Assembly (NCBI GenBank): GCA_035934405.1
Contig: DASYXW010000069.1
Coordinates: 1 to 46,869 of the forward strand
Origin: DASYXW01 sp035934405
GTDB taxonomy: Bacteria > Acidobacteriota > Terriglobia > UBA7540
Direction: 5' to 3'
Length of the DNA stretch: 46,869 nucleotides
Part shown: piece by piece, positions 7,295 through 14,289 of the stretch
Numbering within the stretch: the first letter of the stretch is position 1
How the letters are laid out: each line of letters opens with the position of its first letter
Made by a program: the position numbers and the translations under genes
Notes under the pieces: generated by a model
Database searches by the model: none
Seen by the model: the letters and a program-made list of their open reading frames with translations, nothing else
Told to the model about the DNA's origin: nothing

Positions 7295-8182
7295 TCAGAC
7301 ATGGACCGCAAGCACCGGGCAAGACCCTAGCTGAATCACGCGATGGGTCGTGGACCCAAACAACGCCAAGTCCAGTGCGTTGCGGCCTCGGACGCCCAGG
7401 ATGACCAGGTCGCTTTGGGCTTCCAGGGCAAGCTGGATGATTTCCTGGTAGGGCTTGCCGATCCGCACTACCGACTTGATGCTGCACCAGTTACGGGCGT
7501 CCTGAGGGATGGGATTCTCTAGGCGGCTAATTGCCTCTTTCGTAGCAGTCTGGAGATCGGGCGAGGCGGGAACGTCCTCCAGCACGTGCATCAGGGTCAG
7601 CTCGGCGTTGTATTCCATGGCCAGTGAGAAGCCATAATCCAAAGCGCGAAGAGCGTAGTCGGAAAAGTCTGTGGCGAGGAGGATTCTACGCAGGCGCACC
7701 GGGTCGCGCCCCTCCTCCGGGTTGACAAAATCATGAGCCGGCTTGCGCACTGCCAGCACCGGACAGCGGGCTTTGCGAAGCACCTTCTCGGTCACCGAAC
7801 CCATGGTCACCCGGTCGATACCACGGCGACCGTGAGTCCCCATGACGATAAGGTTCGCCGACTGCTGCTCGGCAAACTCCAGAATCGTGTCGGGCACGAA
7901 CCCTTTCTGAACCACCCACTCGGGCTGAAGCCCGTTCCAGACCCGGGAGGTTGCCAGGTCCTTCAATCGCTTTTCGGCATCGCCGCTGACATTCCAATAG
8001 ACGTCGTTCACGGTGGCTTCGGGAAAGGCGTAATAAGGATAGGGTACCTGCAGCGGCTGCACGACATGCTCCAGGAAGAGCTTCGCTCTGTAGTGCTTCG
8101 CCAGCGAATAGGCGTAATCGTACGCCTTCGTCGAGTACTCTGAAAAATCCACCGGGCAGACAATCCGTTCGATCTTCATCAT
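7295..8182 (-). CDS. Tandem-domain universal stress protein (UspA)
   Basis: This 295-residue protein carries two UspA domains, about 1-147 and 163-295. The ATP-binding loop pattern G-x2-G-x9-G-S/T is present in both halves: MGTHGRRGIDRVTMGS, and GVRGRNALDLALFGS with the second Gly replaced. The first domain starts KIERIVCPVDFSEYS, as in ATP-binding USPs. GGAGG precedes the start by about 9 bases, and MM offers two adjacent starts. It lies downstream of dyad pair B. USPs of this kind support survival under starvation or hypoxia; the target is unknown. Confidence 0.93.
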   Translation of the reverse strand: MMKIERIVCPVDFSEYSTKAYDYAYSLAKHYRAKLFLEHVVQPLQVPYPYYAFPEATVNDVYWNVSGDAEKRLKDLATSRVWNGLQPEWVVQKGFVPDTILEFAEQQSANLIVMGTHGRRGIDRVTMGSVTEKVLRKARCPVLAVRKPAHDFVNPEEGRDPVRLRRILLATDFSDYALRALDYGFSLAMEYNAELTLMHVLEDVPASPDLQTATKEAISRLENPIPQDARNWCSIKSVVRIGKPYQEIIQLALEAQSDLVILGVRGRNALDLALFGSTTHRVIQLGSCPVLAVHV

Positions 8183-8275
8183 GGGTGACCACCTCCAGTC
8201 GGCCGAGGGCTGCGATTCTGTCGCTCGCGATTCCCGCCAACTGGCGCTAGTCTAAGGAATGCCTCGCAACAAAGC

Positions 8276-8313
8276 TGTGACGCCCGCCACCTGTACTTGT
8301 GACCGGCATCACG
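8276..8313. promoter_or_regulatory. Tandem CRP/FNR-like dyad pair B, upstream of usp
   Basis: TGTGA-cgcccg-CCACC (8276-8291, degenerate right half) and TGTGA-ccggca-TCACG (8298-8313) start exactly 22 bp apart. On the minus strand TAGACT at 8254-8249 is a possible -10 box. With a start point near 8242 the proximal dyad would centre at about -41.5, the class II activator position. The -10 assignment is inference. Confidence 0.6.
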
Positions 8314-8388
8314 GGTGTGCTGGGACCAAGCGACAGAAGGGCTATAGGCTCTGGAAGGTCAAACGCGTCCTTGGCGAGCCGCCTGACC

Positions 8389-10278
8389 TCAAAAATCAGT
8401 CAGTTTAGCCGGCAATGCCACACGCAGGGCATTCAGGACGACGCCCAGATCGATGATCTCCTGCGCGACAGCTCCTGCCAGGGCCGGCAGGTGACCCGTG
8501 GCGGCCACCAGCATTCCCAGAAGGCTTAGGGCCATGCCACCTATCGCACTCTGAAGGGCGATCGAACGCATGCGGCGGCCGATGTGAAGGAGCTCGTCGA
8601 TCTTTCGGAGCGATGGTTCCATGATGACGGCGTCGGCGGCTTCAGTGGTAACGTCGCTATTCTGACCGAAGGCGATGCCCACAGTCGCCGCGAGCAGCGC
8701 CGGCGCGTCATTAATGCCGTCACCCACAAAGAGCGTCTTGTTACGCCGTGCTTCCTCCCTGACGATGGCTACCTTCTCTTCGGGGCTCTTCTCAAAGCGC
8801 ACATCGGCGATGCCCACGGTATTGGCAAGGTAGCGGACTTCCGACTCGCGGTCCCCGGAAAGCAGCATCACCTTGTTCACCCGATGACGTGGTCTGAGGT
8901 GGCTGACGAAAGGGCGGCTCTCCTGCCGTGGCGTATCGCGGAACCGGCATAAAGCTGCGTAGGCACCCTCGATGAACAAGAGGCACTCGAGGCCGCCGGA
9001 TGCGGGTGGTATCCCCTCTCGTCCTTTGCCTCGACCTGTGATGTGGATTCTCCGTCCGCCGACTATCCCTCGGAGGCCATCTCCTGGCTTCTCACTGACC
9101 TCAGTCACGGCTTCGAGCGCCAGATTGTCATTCTGGGCGGCGCTGAGAATGGCGCTGGAAAGCGGATGCTTGGAGTACCGCTCCAGGCTCGCGGCGGTTC
9201 GCAAAGCCTCTTCCCTTGTGACGCCGGGCGCGCAAACCACTTCCGTTAATGTCGGTCTCCCGTACGTGAGAGTTCCCGTCTTGTCGAAGATCAACGTACG
9301 ACAGGTTTTGACCTGCTCGAGTACCGCCGGATTCTTGATAATGATGCCGTGCCGCGCTGCAAGGGAGATCCCTCCAATGATCGCGACAGGGATTCCAATC
9401 AACAAAGGGCATGGCGTTGCGATGACCATCACTGCCAGAAAACGCTGCGAATCGCCGCTTGCGATCCAGCTCAGTGTCGCCACGGCGACAGCCGCCGGCG
9501 TATACCAGGCTCCCAGTTGGTCACCGAGCCGGCGCAGCCGTGGCCGGTCTTGTTCCGAGGCTCGCATCACTTGAACGATTCTGGCGTAGCGTGAATCGAC
9601 AGGGAGCCTTGTGGCCACGATGGTCAGCGCGGTATCTCCATTCATGGCTCCCGACAGGACCTGAGAGCCCGGGGCCTTTGAGACTCGGAAGGGTTCTCCC
9701 GTCAGATAGGCCTCGTCCATAACCCCATGAGCTTCGACCACAACGCCATCGGTTGGACAGATCTCGTGAGGGAAGACGACTAACGCATCGCCCACCGCGA
9801 TCGCGTTCAGATCCATGTCGGTTACACGCAAACCGGTCTTGCGGTGGGCCGTGCGCGGCATGCGCTTCGCCAGAGCATTGAGCACGGACGAAGCCCTCCC
9901 GGCGGCGTACTGCTCAAGCGCCGTGCCCCCTGACAGCATCAACACAACGATTGCTCCAACCAAGTATTCCTTGAGCAGGATAGCAGCAACAATTGAGATA
10001 CCGGCTAGAAGGTCTGAGCTGAACTCTCGCGCCAGGAGCTTTCGCGAAAGGTCCACGAGCAGCGGTAGGCCGCCAACAACCAGAGATATATAGAGCGGGA
10101 AGAACGAGGTTACTTGAGGAGTTCGGAAAACGTAGCGAAGCACAAGATAGAGCAGAATCCCCGCCGTGGCAAGGCAGGCGATGCCGGTTTCCTTATGCCG
10201 GAGGAACCTCTTGGCAACGATTCCGCTCGCGGCCTTGGGAATGTCTCCCGGCGAAGCGGCAGCGGTGGTAGGACTCAT
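8389..10278 (-). CDS. P1B-type heavy-metal-translocating ATPase lacking an N-terminal metal-binding domain
   Basis: This 629-residue P-type ATPase has the phosphorylation site DKTGTLTYGRPT, the actuator motif TGEP, the SKHPLSSAIL nucleotide-domain HP motif and GDGINDAPALLA. The membrane ion motif is TPCPLL, a variant of the CPX signature of P1B pumps. There is no CxxC or His-rich N-terminal domain, so the protein begins almost at its first helices. The metal cannot be assigned from this motif. It lies 98 bases after the two-helix membrane protein and upstream of the usp gene. Pumps with this TPCP form are often met in bacterial stress clusters, but their transported ion is poorly known. Confidence 0.88.
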   Translation of the reverse strand: MSPTTAAASPGDIPKAASGIVAKRFLRHKETGIACLATAGILLYLVLRYVFRTPQVTSFFPLYISLVVGGLPLLVDLSRKLLAREFSSDLLAGISIVAAILLKEYLVGAIVVLMLSGGTALEQYAAGRASSVLNALAKRMPRTAHRKTGLRVTDMDLNAIAVGDALVVFPHEICPTDGVVVEAHGVMDEAYLTGEPFRVSKAPGSQVLSGAMNGDTALTIVATRLPVDSRYARIVQVMRASEQDRPRLRRLGDQLGAWYTPAAVAVATLSWIASGDSQRFLAVMVIATPCPLLIGIPVAIIGGISLAARHGIIIKNPAVLEQVKTCRTLIFDKTGTLTYGRPTLTEVVCAPGVTREEALRTAASLERYSKHPLSSAILSAAQNDNLALEAVTEVSEKPGDGLRGIVGGRRIHITGRGKGREGIPPASGGLECLLFIEGAYAALCRFRDTPRQESRPFVSHLRPRHRVNKVMLLSGDRESEVRYLANTVGIADVRFEKSPEEKVAIVREEARRNKTLFVGDGINDAPALLAATVGIAFGQNSDVTTEAADAVIMEPSLRKIDELLHIGRRMRSIALQSAIGGMALSLLGMLVAATGHLPALAGAVAQEIIDLGVVLNALRVALPAKLTDF

Positions 10279-10376
10279 TCTATCCTACCTAACCTTGGCA
10301 TCCCGGGGAGAAGTCGAGCGTGACCATGTCGGCCCGCGTCCTGTCGCTTCGCACCGCTTGGGAGCCATTGTCCGTC

Positions 10377-10655
10377 CTACCGCATCATCAGCGAGCCACG
10401 CTCGGTCATCTGATACAGATACATGACTGCCAGCAACAAACCGTAGGCGACAACAATGATCGTGAGCCGCTCACCCCAACGTTCGATCAATTCTTCTTTG
10501 TTGAACTCCTTCTTCTGCTGGGTGACCACGGAAGCGCCACTTCGCGAGATATGCAGGGTCGGTTCGTGAATCCCCAGCAGGTTGCGATAAATGGCCATGC
10601 CCAGGACGACTAAGGCAAGCAGCGCCCAGATCGCGATGTAGATTCCCATGTTCAT
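10377..10655 (-). CDS. Small two-helix membrane protein, paralogue of 6297-6572
   Basis: The protein has 92 residues from the ATG at 10655, which follows GAGGAG by about 7 bases. A longer frame reaching 10892 crosses into the cupredoxin-like gene and lacks support. The two membrane segments (about 5-24 and 62-82) flank a loop with GIHEPTLHISRSGASVVTQQ. The second helix carries WGERLTIIVVAYGLLLAVMYLY. This matches the protein at 6297-6572 along its length. It lies between the cupredoxin-like gene and the P1B ATPase, all on the same strand. Function unknown; metal or redox membrane accessory is a guess from neighbours. Confidence 0.85.
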   Translation of the reverse strand: MNMGIYIAIWALLALVVLGMAIYRNLLGIHEPTLHISRSGASVVTQQKKEFNKEELIERWGERLTIIVVAYGLLLAVMYLYQMTERGSLMMR

Positions 10656-10731
10656 GACGATCGCTCCTCTACTTGAACCGTGCCGGCGGCGATCCGGGCG
10701 GCGAACTCGGAAGACATTGCCATCCGGCCGG

Positions 10732-11466
10732 TCACTCTGCTTTGAATGTGAAATCGGCGCTCGCCGACCTGTTCGGCGGCACCGAGACCTCGCGATCCTG
10801 GCTGCCGAAAGTAGCCGTCCAAACCTCAATCGTGTAATCCCCCGGGGGCAGGCCTTTAATGCTGAACGTCCCGTCGCTCCCCGTGACGGCATAGAACGGA
10901 TTGCGGGTGACGCCGATATAAGCCCGCATCCAGGGGTGTTGGTTGCACTTCACCGGGATCATGATTTCGGGGTGCGCAAACCGGCGGACCAGCGGCGCAG
11001 CGCCCGGCGGCTGTGATTGGTTCCACTCGGGGTTGTCCTTGGGCATGGGGTGAATGTTGTGGGTGGTGGGATCTTTCGAAACAACCTCCAACTCCTGCCC
11101 GGCCATGATGCCGAGCACGTGGGGCTCATACATGCAGCCGTTTTGGGTCAGCACCACGGCCTCTTTGGGAACCGGGTAGGACACCGCCGCGCCCGACTTG
11201 ACATACACGAAGGCGTTGCGCAGGGTGCCGTTGGGGTTTACCTCGCCGTCTTCCACATGAACGGGCTCCTTGTGCTTGGCCACGCACACCGGGTCTTTGT
11301 CCATCTGGATGATCGCCAGCTTGGGTCTCGGGCCTTCAAAGAGAATCTTGCCGGTAATCTCCCCCGCGGTTTGTGGTCGCCCACCCCACCCGGCCGAGGC
11401 GGCCAAGAGGAAGGCAGCAGTCACGCCGGTGAAGCTGGCAAGCCAGGTCGTTTTGTTTCGTGTCAT
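10732..11466 (-). CDS. Secreted cupredoxin-like protein with C-terminal carboxypeptidase-regulatory domain
   Basis: This 244-residue protein has a signal peptide-like start (about 1-28). The central region resembles a plastocyanin-like fold: THNIHP at 135-140, and VKCNQHPWM with Cys174, His177 and Met180. Together with His136 or His139 these could form a type 1 copper site. Residues about 186-242 (FYAVTGSDGTFSIKGLPPGDYTIEVWT) are a carboxypeptidase-regulatory beta-sandwich. It would act in the periplasm or at the cell surface as a copper-binding or electron-transfer protein. It follows the haem-porin gene and precedes the two-helix protein on the same strand. Copper binding is predicted from residue spacing only. 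Confidence 0.8.
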   Translation of the reverse strand: MTRNKTTWLASFTGVTAAFLLAASAGWGGRPQTAGEITGKILFEGPRPKLAIIQMDKDPVCVAKHKEPVHVEDGEVNPNGTLRNAFVYVKSGAAVSYPVPKEAVVLTQNGCMYEPHVLGIMAGQELEVVSKDPTTHNIHPMPKDNPEWNQSQPPGAAPLVRRFAHPEIMIPVKCNQHPWMRAYIGVTRNPFYAVTGSDGTFSIKGLPPGDYTIEVWTATFGSQDREVSVPPNRSASADFTFKAE

Positions 11467-11541
11467 GGTTTAGCTTCTCCACTGAAAATTTAGAATGCCG
11501 GTGCGGTGACTCTGCGCGCCGCCGGACATGGATCTCTGTCG

Positions 11542-12894
11542 CTAGAAAATGAACCACACCAATGCGTAGATGGAGTTGTTGTTGGATGCGTTCCGCCCCG
11601 CCCCATCGTAGTTCGTGCCGGCGCCGTTGTACTTGAAATATCCCGTGTATTGCAGGGCTACTTGAATATTTTGTACCGGCCAGTACGAGCCATTGACGGT
11701 GTATCCGCTGCTTTTCGGATCACCGCTGGCGCTGCCGCTGACGGCGGCCGGGGCGAAAAGCAGATTGTCCGTGGTGCCCGTGGTGCTGAAGCCTCCAAGC
11801 GTGGCGGCGTACTTGTTGCCGAAGTGATAGACGCCGTCCACTCGGAACGTATTCAGCTTGTGAGGGACAAAGGCGGCGGCGCCAGCGTTGAAGGTGTTAT
11901 TGAGATCCGAGCTCTCGTGGATATAGGTGCTGTGCACCACGAAAAGATCATTGCCGAGCGTCGGCAGGATGCGTTCGTACTGCAGGTCCGCGGCAACGTC
12001 GGTGTATCGGTCCTTCAGGCCAACGATGTTGCCCGGCGTCGAATTGAGCCGCATCCCGTACGTGCCCACCTCGAAGTAGTTGTTGCCCCTCGTTTGCTGC
12101 CAGGCCACCCGCCAGTAGGGCGCCACACCCCGAATGTTGAAGGCGAAGCCGCTGCCGTTCGTCGGCTGCAGCCCGCCCAGGTGCTCGGTGCGGTACATCG
12201 TCACGTCGCCATAGAGATGACCGTCCCATAAGGCGTAACCCCCCAGGCCCACCACGTCCTGCGCCAGCCTCCCGTCGATCACGGATGCCGCCGCCGGCCG
12301 GGGAGTGGAATCCGGAGCGACCCAGGGAAATCCCCAGGCCGGAGTGTCGTTCCACACGTCCTCGACCGTGGGGTTGTTGTTGAACGTAAGACCGTAGATC
12401 AGCTCCTTGCCCCGAAGCTTGGTGCGGTTGGCGTAACGCAGGTCGGTGTTGTCCCACCCGAAGTGGTTCGCCTGGGTGTTATAGGTTAGCTGAATAAAAC
12501 TCCCCGCGTGCGTGGAGAACGCTCCGGCCAGAAACAGGCTGGCGGACTGCGGAAACTCGAAGCTGCCGTTCTGCGAGCCGGGTTGCGGCTTGCCGGTAGC
12601 CGTGAATGAGGTCTGGAAAAAGGCCGAGAGCGGCAGCCAAGTGTCCAGGTTCAGGCCCGCTTTGGTCGGACCACCCTTCTCGGTAATCTCGGCCACCCCG
12701 ATGAACGTGTAGCCGTTCAGCTTGAACAACCGTCCCAGGGGAGTCAACTCCGGAAGCGTCGTGTGACAAGAACTGCACGGCAGTCCCGTCTGCCGGGCGT
12801 AGCTCGGCACGGCAAAAGCGTTCTCAGGCTTCGCAACCAAAGCTGCGCCGCACAGAATGGCGGCTGCCCAACATATCCAGCGGTTTGAACTCAT
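11542..12894 (-). CDS. Outer-membrane beta-barrel protein with an N-terminal monohaem c site
   Basis: The 450-residue precursor has a signal peptide (about 1-28) and then PSYARQTGLPCSSCHTTLPE, a CxxCH haem site (Cys40, Cys43, His44) close to the mature N-terminus. The remainder is rich in alternating hydrophobic/aromatic strands and Asn/Gly/Tyr turns and ends in ALVWFIF. A C-terminal Phe is typical of outer-membrane barrels. The protein may pass electrons across or along the outer membrane, or be a porin with a haem anchor. GAGGAGG lies about 9 bases before the ATG. It heads the run leading to the cupredoxin-like gene and lies downstream of dyad pair C. The exact electron partner is unknown. 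Confidence 0.8.
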   Translation of the reverse strand: MSSNRWICWAAAILCGAALVAKPENAFAVPSYARQTGLPCSSCHTTLPELTPLGRLFKLNGYTFIGVAEITEKGGPTKAGLNLDTWLPLSAFFQTSFTATGKPQPGSQNGSFEFPQSASLFLAGAFSTHAGSFIQLTYNTQANHFGWDNTDLRYANRTKLRGKELIYGLTFNNNPTVEDVWNDTPAWGFPWVAPDSTPRPAAASVIDGRLAQDVVGLGGYALWDGHLYGDVTMYRTEHLGGLQPTNGSGFAFNIRGVAPYWRVAWQQTRGNNYFEVGTYGMRLNSTPGNIVGLKDRYTDVAADLQYERILPTLGNDLFVVHSTYIHESSDLNNTFNAGAAAFVPHKLNTFRVDGVYHFGNKYAATLGGFSTTGTTDNLLFAPAAVSGSASGDPKSSGYTVNGSYWPVQNIQVALQYTGYFKYNGAGTNYDGAGRNASNNNSIYALVWFIF

Positions 12895-12957
12895 CGCGTG
12901 ATGCCTCCTCGAATACCCAGGGTGCCACCCAAGTCCCGGCCTCCTGTTAACTCTGCT

Positions 12958-12963
12958 CTTATA
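12958..12963 (-). promoter_or_regulatory. Candidate -10 box of the haem-porin gene
   Basis: TATAAG on the minus strand, 64 bases before the start codon. If used, the start point near 12951 places the proximal dyad of pair C at about -42 and the distal dyad at about -64. Confidence 0.45.
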
Positions 12964-12985
12964 CCGCGCGGGCTTGAAAGGCTTC

Positions 12986-13023
12986 AGTAAGGCCTGTCAC
13001 ACTCCAATGTGATCCATATCACA
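12986..13023. promoter_or_regulatory. Tandem CRP/FNR-like dyad pair C, upstream of the haem-porin gene
   Basis: AGTAA-ggcctg-TCACA (12986-13001, degenerate left half) and the perfect TGTGA-tccata-TCACA (13008-13023) start exactly 22 bp apart. The pair lies between the end of ackA and the start of the haem-porin gene, which are on the same strand. It therefore marks a separate promoter for the downstream genes. Confidence 0.65.
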
Positions 13024-13062
13024 ATCACACGCCGTGATGTTCCGCCAACTCTTAGAATCCGC

Positions 13063-14289
13063 TCAGGGCGTCACCCGCCTGGCCATGGCCGCGTTCCAGC
13101 ATTCGCAGGCAATTGCCCAAGCCTCCTCGGCGTGGACGACCAGCACCCGCACGGCCGAATCGCGGGCAGCGATATCCCGATCCTCTTGCCTCAGGGCATT
13201 CTGATCCTTGTCAAGCTTGAGGCCAAGAAAACCGAAGGCATTGCAAACCGCTGCCCGTATCAAGGGCGAGTTCTCGCCGATTCCTGCCGTGAACACCAGT
13301 CCATCCAACCGCTCCAATGAAGGCAGCATCGCGCCCACCGCGGATCGCAGCCTGTGAATGAAGAGGTCAATGGCCAGCTTGGATCTTGAGTGACCTCGCT
13401 CCGCAGCCGCGGCGACCTTCCGCATGTCACTCGACACGCCGGACACGCCCAGCAGGCCGGACTCAAGATTCAGGACGCGGTTGAGCGCGTCAGGCGTGTA
13501 TGCGCCTTGCCGCAGCAGGTGGATGAGAATCCCCGGGTCAATCGATCCCGAACGTGTTCCCATCATCAAGCCTTCGAGAGGCGTGAAACCCATCGTGGTG
13601 TCCGCGCTCTGGCCGGCGCGAATCGCCGTTACCGAGCAGCCGTTGCCGACATGACAGGTGATGAGTTGAAGGGACTCCAGACTTCGGTTGAGCAACTGAG
13701 CGGCCCGCTCGGCACAGTACCGGTGGCTGATGCCATGAAACCCGTAACGCCGGATGCCTTGTTCGAGCCATTGATAGGGTCCTGGATAAACTGAGGCGGC
13801 TGGGGAAAGGCTGCGGTGAAAAGACGTATCGAACACGGCGGTCTGCGGCACCGCGCCCAGCAGGTGTTCGACGACCTCGATACCTTCGAGGTCCGCGCTG
13901 TTGTGCAAGGGGGCAAAGGCGGCGAGCCTCGCGATCTCGGCTTTCACTTCCGGTGTGACGTCGACGGCTTCCCGATAATCTCCCCCGTGGACAACGCGAT
14001 GGCCTACCGCGTCAATCACCGCAGGTCCCTCGATGACCTTCACCGAACTTTCCCAGAGGGTCGCGAGCATTCGTCGGACGGCGGAGGCGCGGGACTCGAC
14101 GGAGAGCTGTTCTTTGAGAACGGACCCCCGGCAATTCCGGGCGGCGAGTTCTGCGGGACCTCGGTCGCTGCTCCAATCAATCTGTGCCCCCCAGAGCGGC
14201 GCCTGGGGATGTTCCGGCAGCGATTCGCCCAGCTCGTAAAGACAACTCTTTTCGCTGCTCGACCCGGAGTTTAAGACCAGGATCTTCAT
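13063..14289 (-). CDS. ackA: Acetate kinase
   Basis: The protein is 408 residues and starts MKILVLNSGSSS. The ATG at 14289 overlaps the TGA of the phosphoketolase gene as ATGA, which decides the start over a frame beginning 5 codons earlier. Family signatures present are GHRVVHGGDY, FDTSFHRSL (catalytic Asp), GNGCSVTAI, MGTRSGSIDPG (catalytic Arg) and TAGIGENSPLIR. It transfers phosphate between acetyl-phosphate and ADP, making ATP and acetate in the cytoplasm. Coupled to phosphoketolase it completes a short ATP-yielding route from sugar phosphates. No phosphotransacetylase gene is in the window. Confidence 0.97.
   Translation of the reverse strand: MKILVLNSGSSSEKSCLYELGESLPEHPQAPLWGAQIDWSSDRGPAELAARNCRGSVLKEQLSVESRASAVRRMLATLWESSVKVIEGPAVIDAVGHRVVHGGDYREAVDVTPEVKAEIARLAAFAPLHNSADLEGIEVVEHLLGAVPQTAVFDTSFHRSLSPAASVYPGPYQWLEQGIRRYGFHGISHRYCAERAAQLLNRSLESLQLITCHVGNGCSVTAIRAGQSADTTMGFTPLEGLMMGTRSGSIDPGILIHLLRQGAYTPDALNRVLNLESGLLGVSGVSSDMRKVAAAAERGHSRSKLAIDLFIHRLRSAVGAMLPSLERLDGLVFTAGIGENSPLIRAAVCNAFGFLGLKLDKDQNALRQEDRDIAARDSAVRVLVVHAEEAWAIACECWNAAMARRVTP

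Noticed and set aside
10656..10892. N-terminal extension of the two-helix protein at 10377
   Set aside because: It overlaps the cupredoxin-like gene, and the ATG at 10655 has a proper ribosome site.
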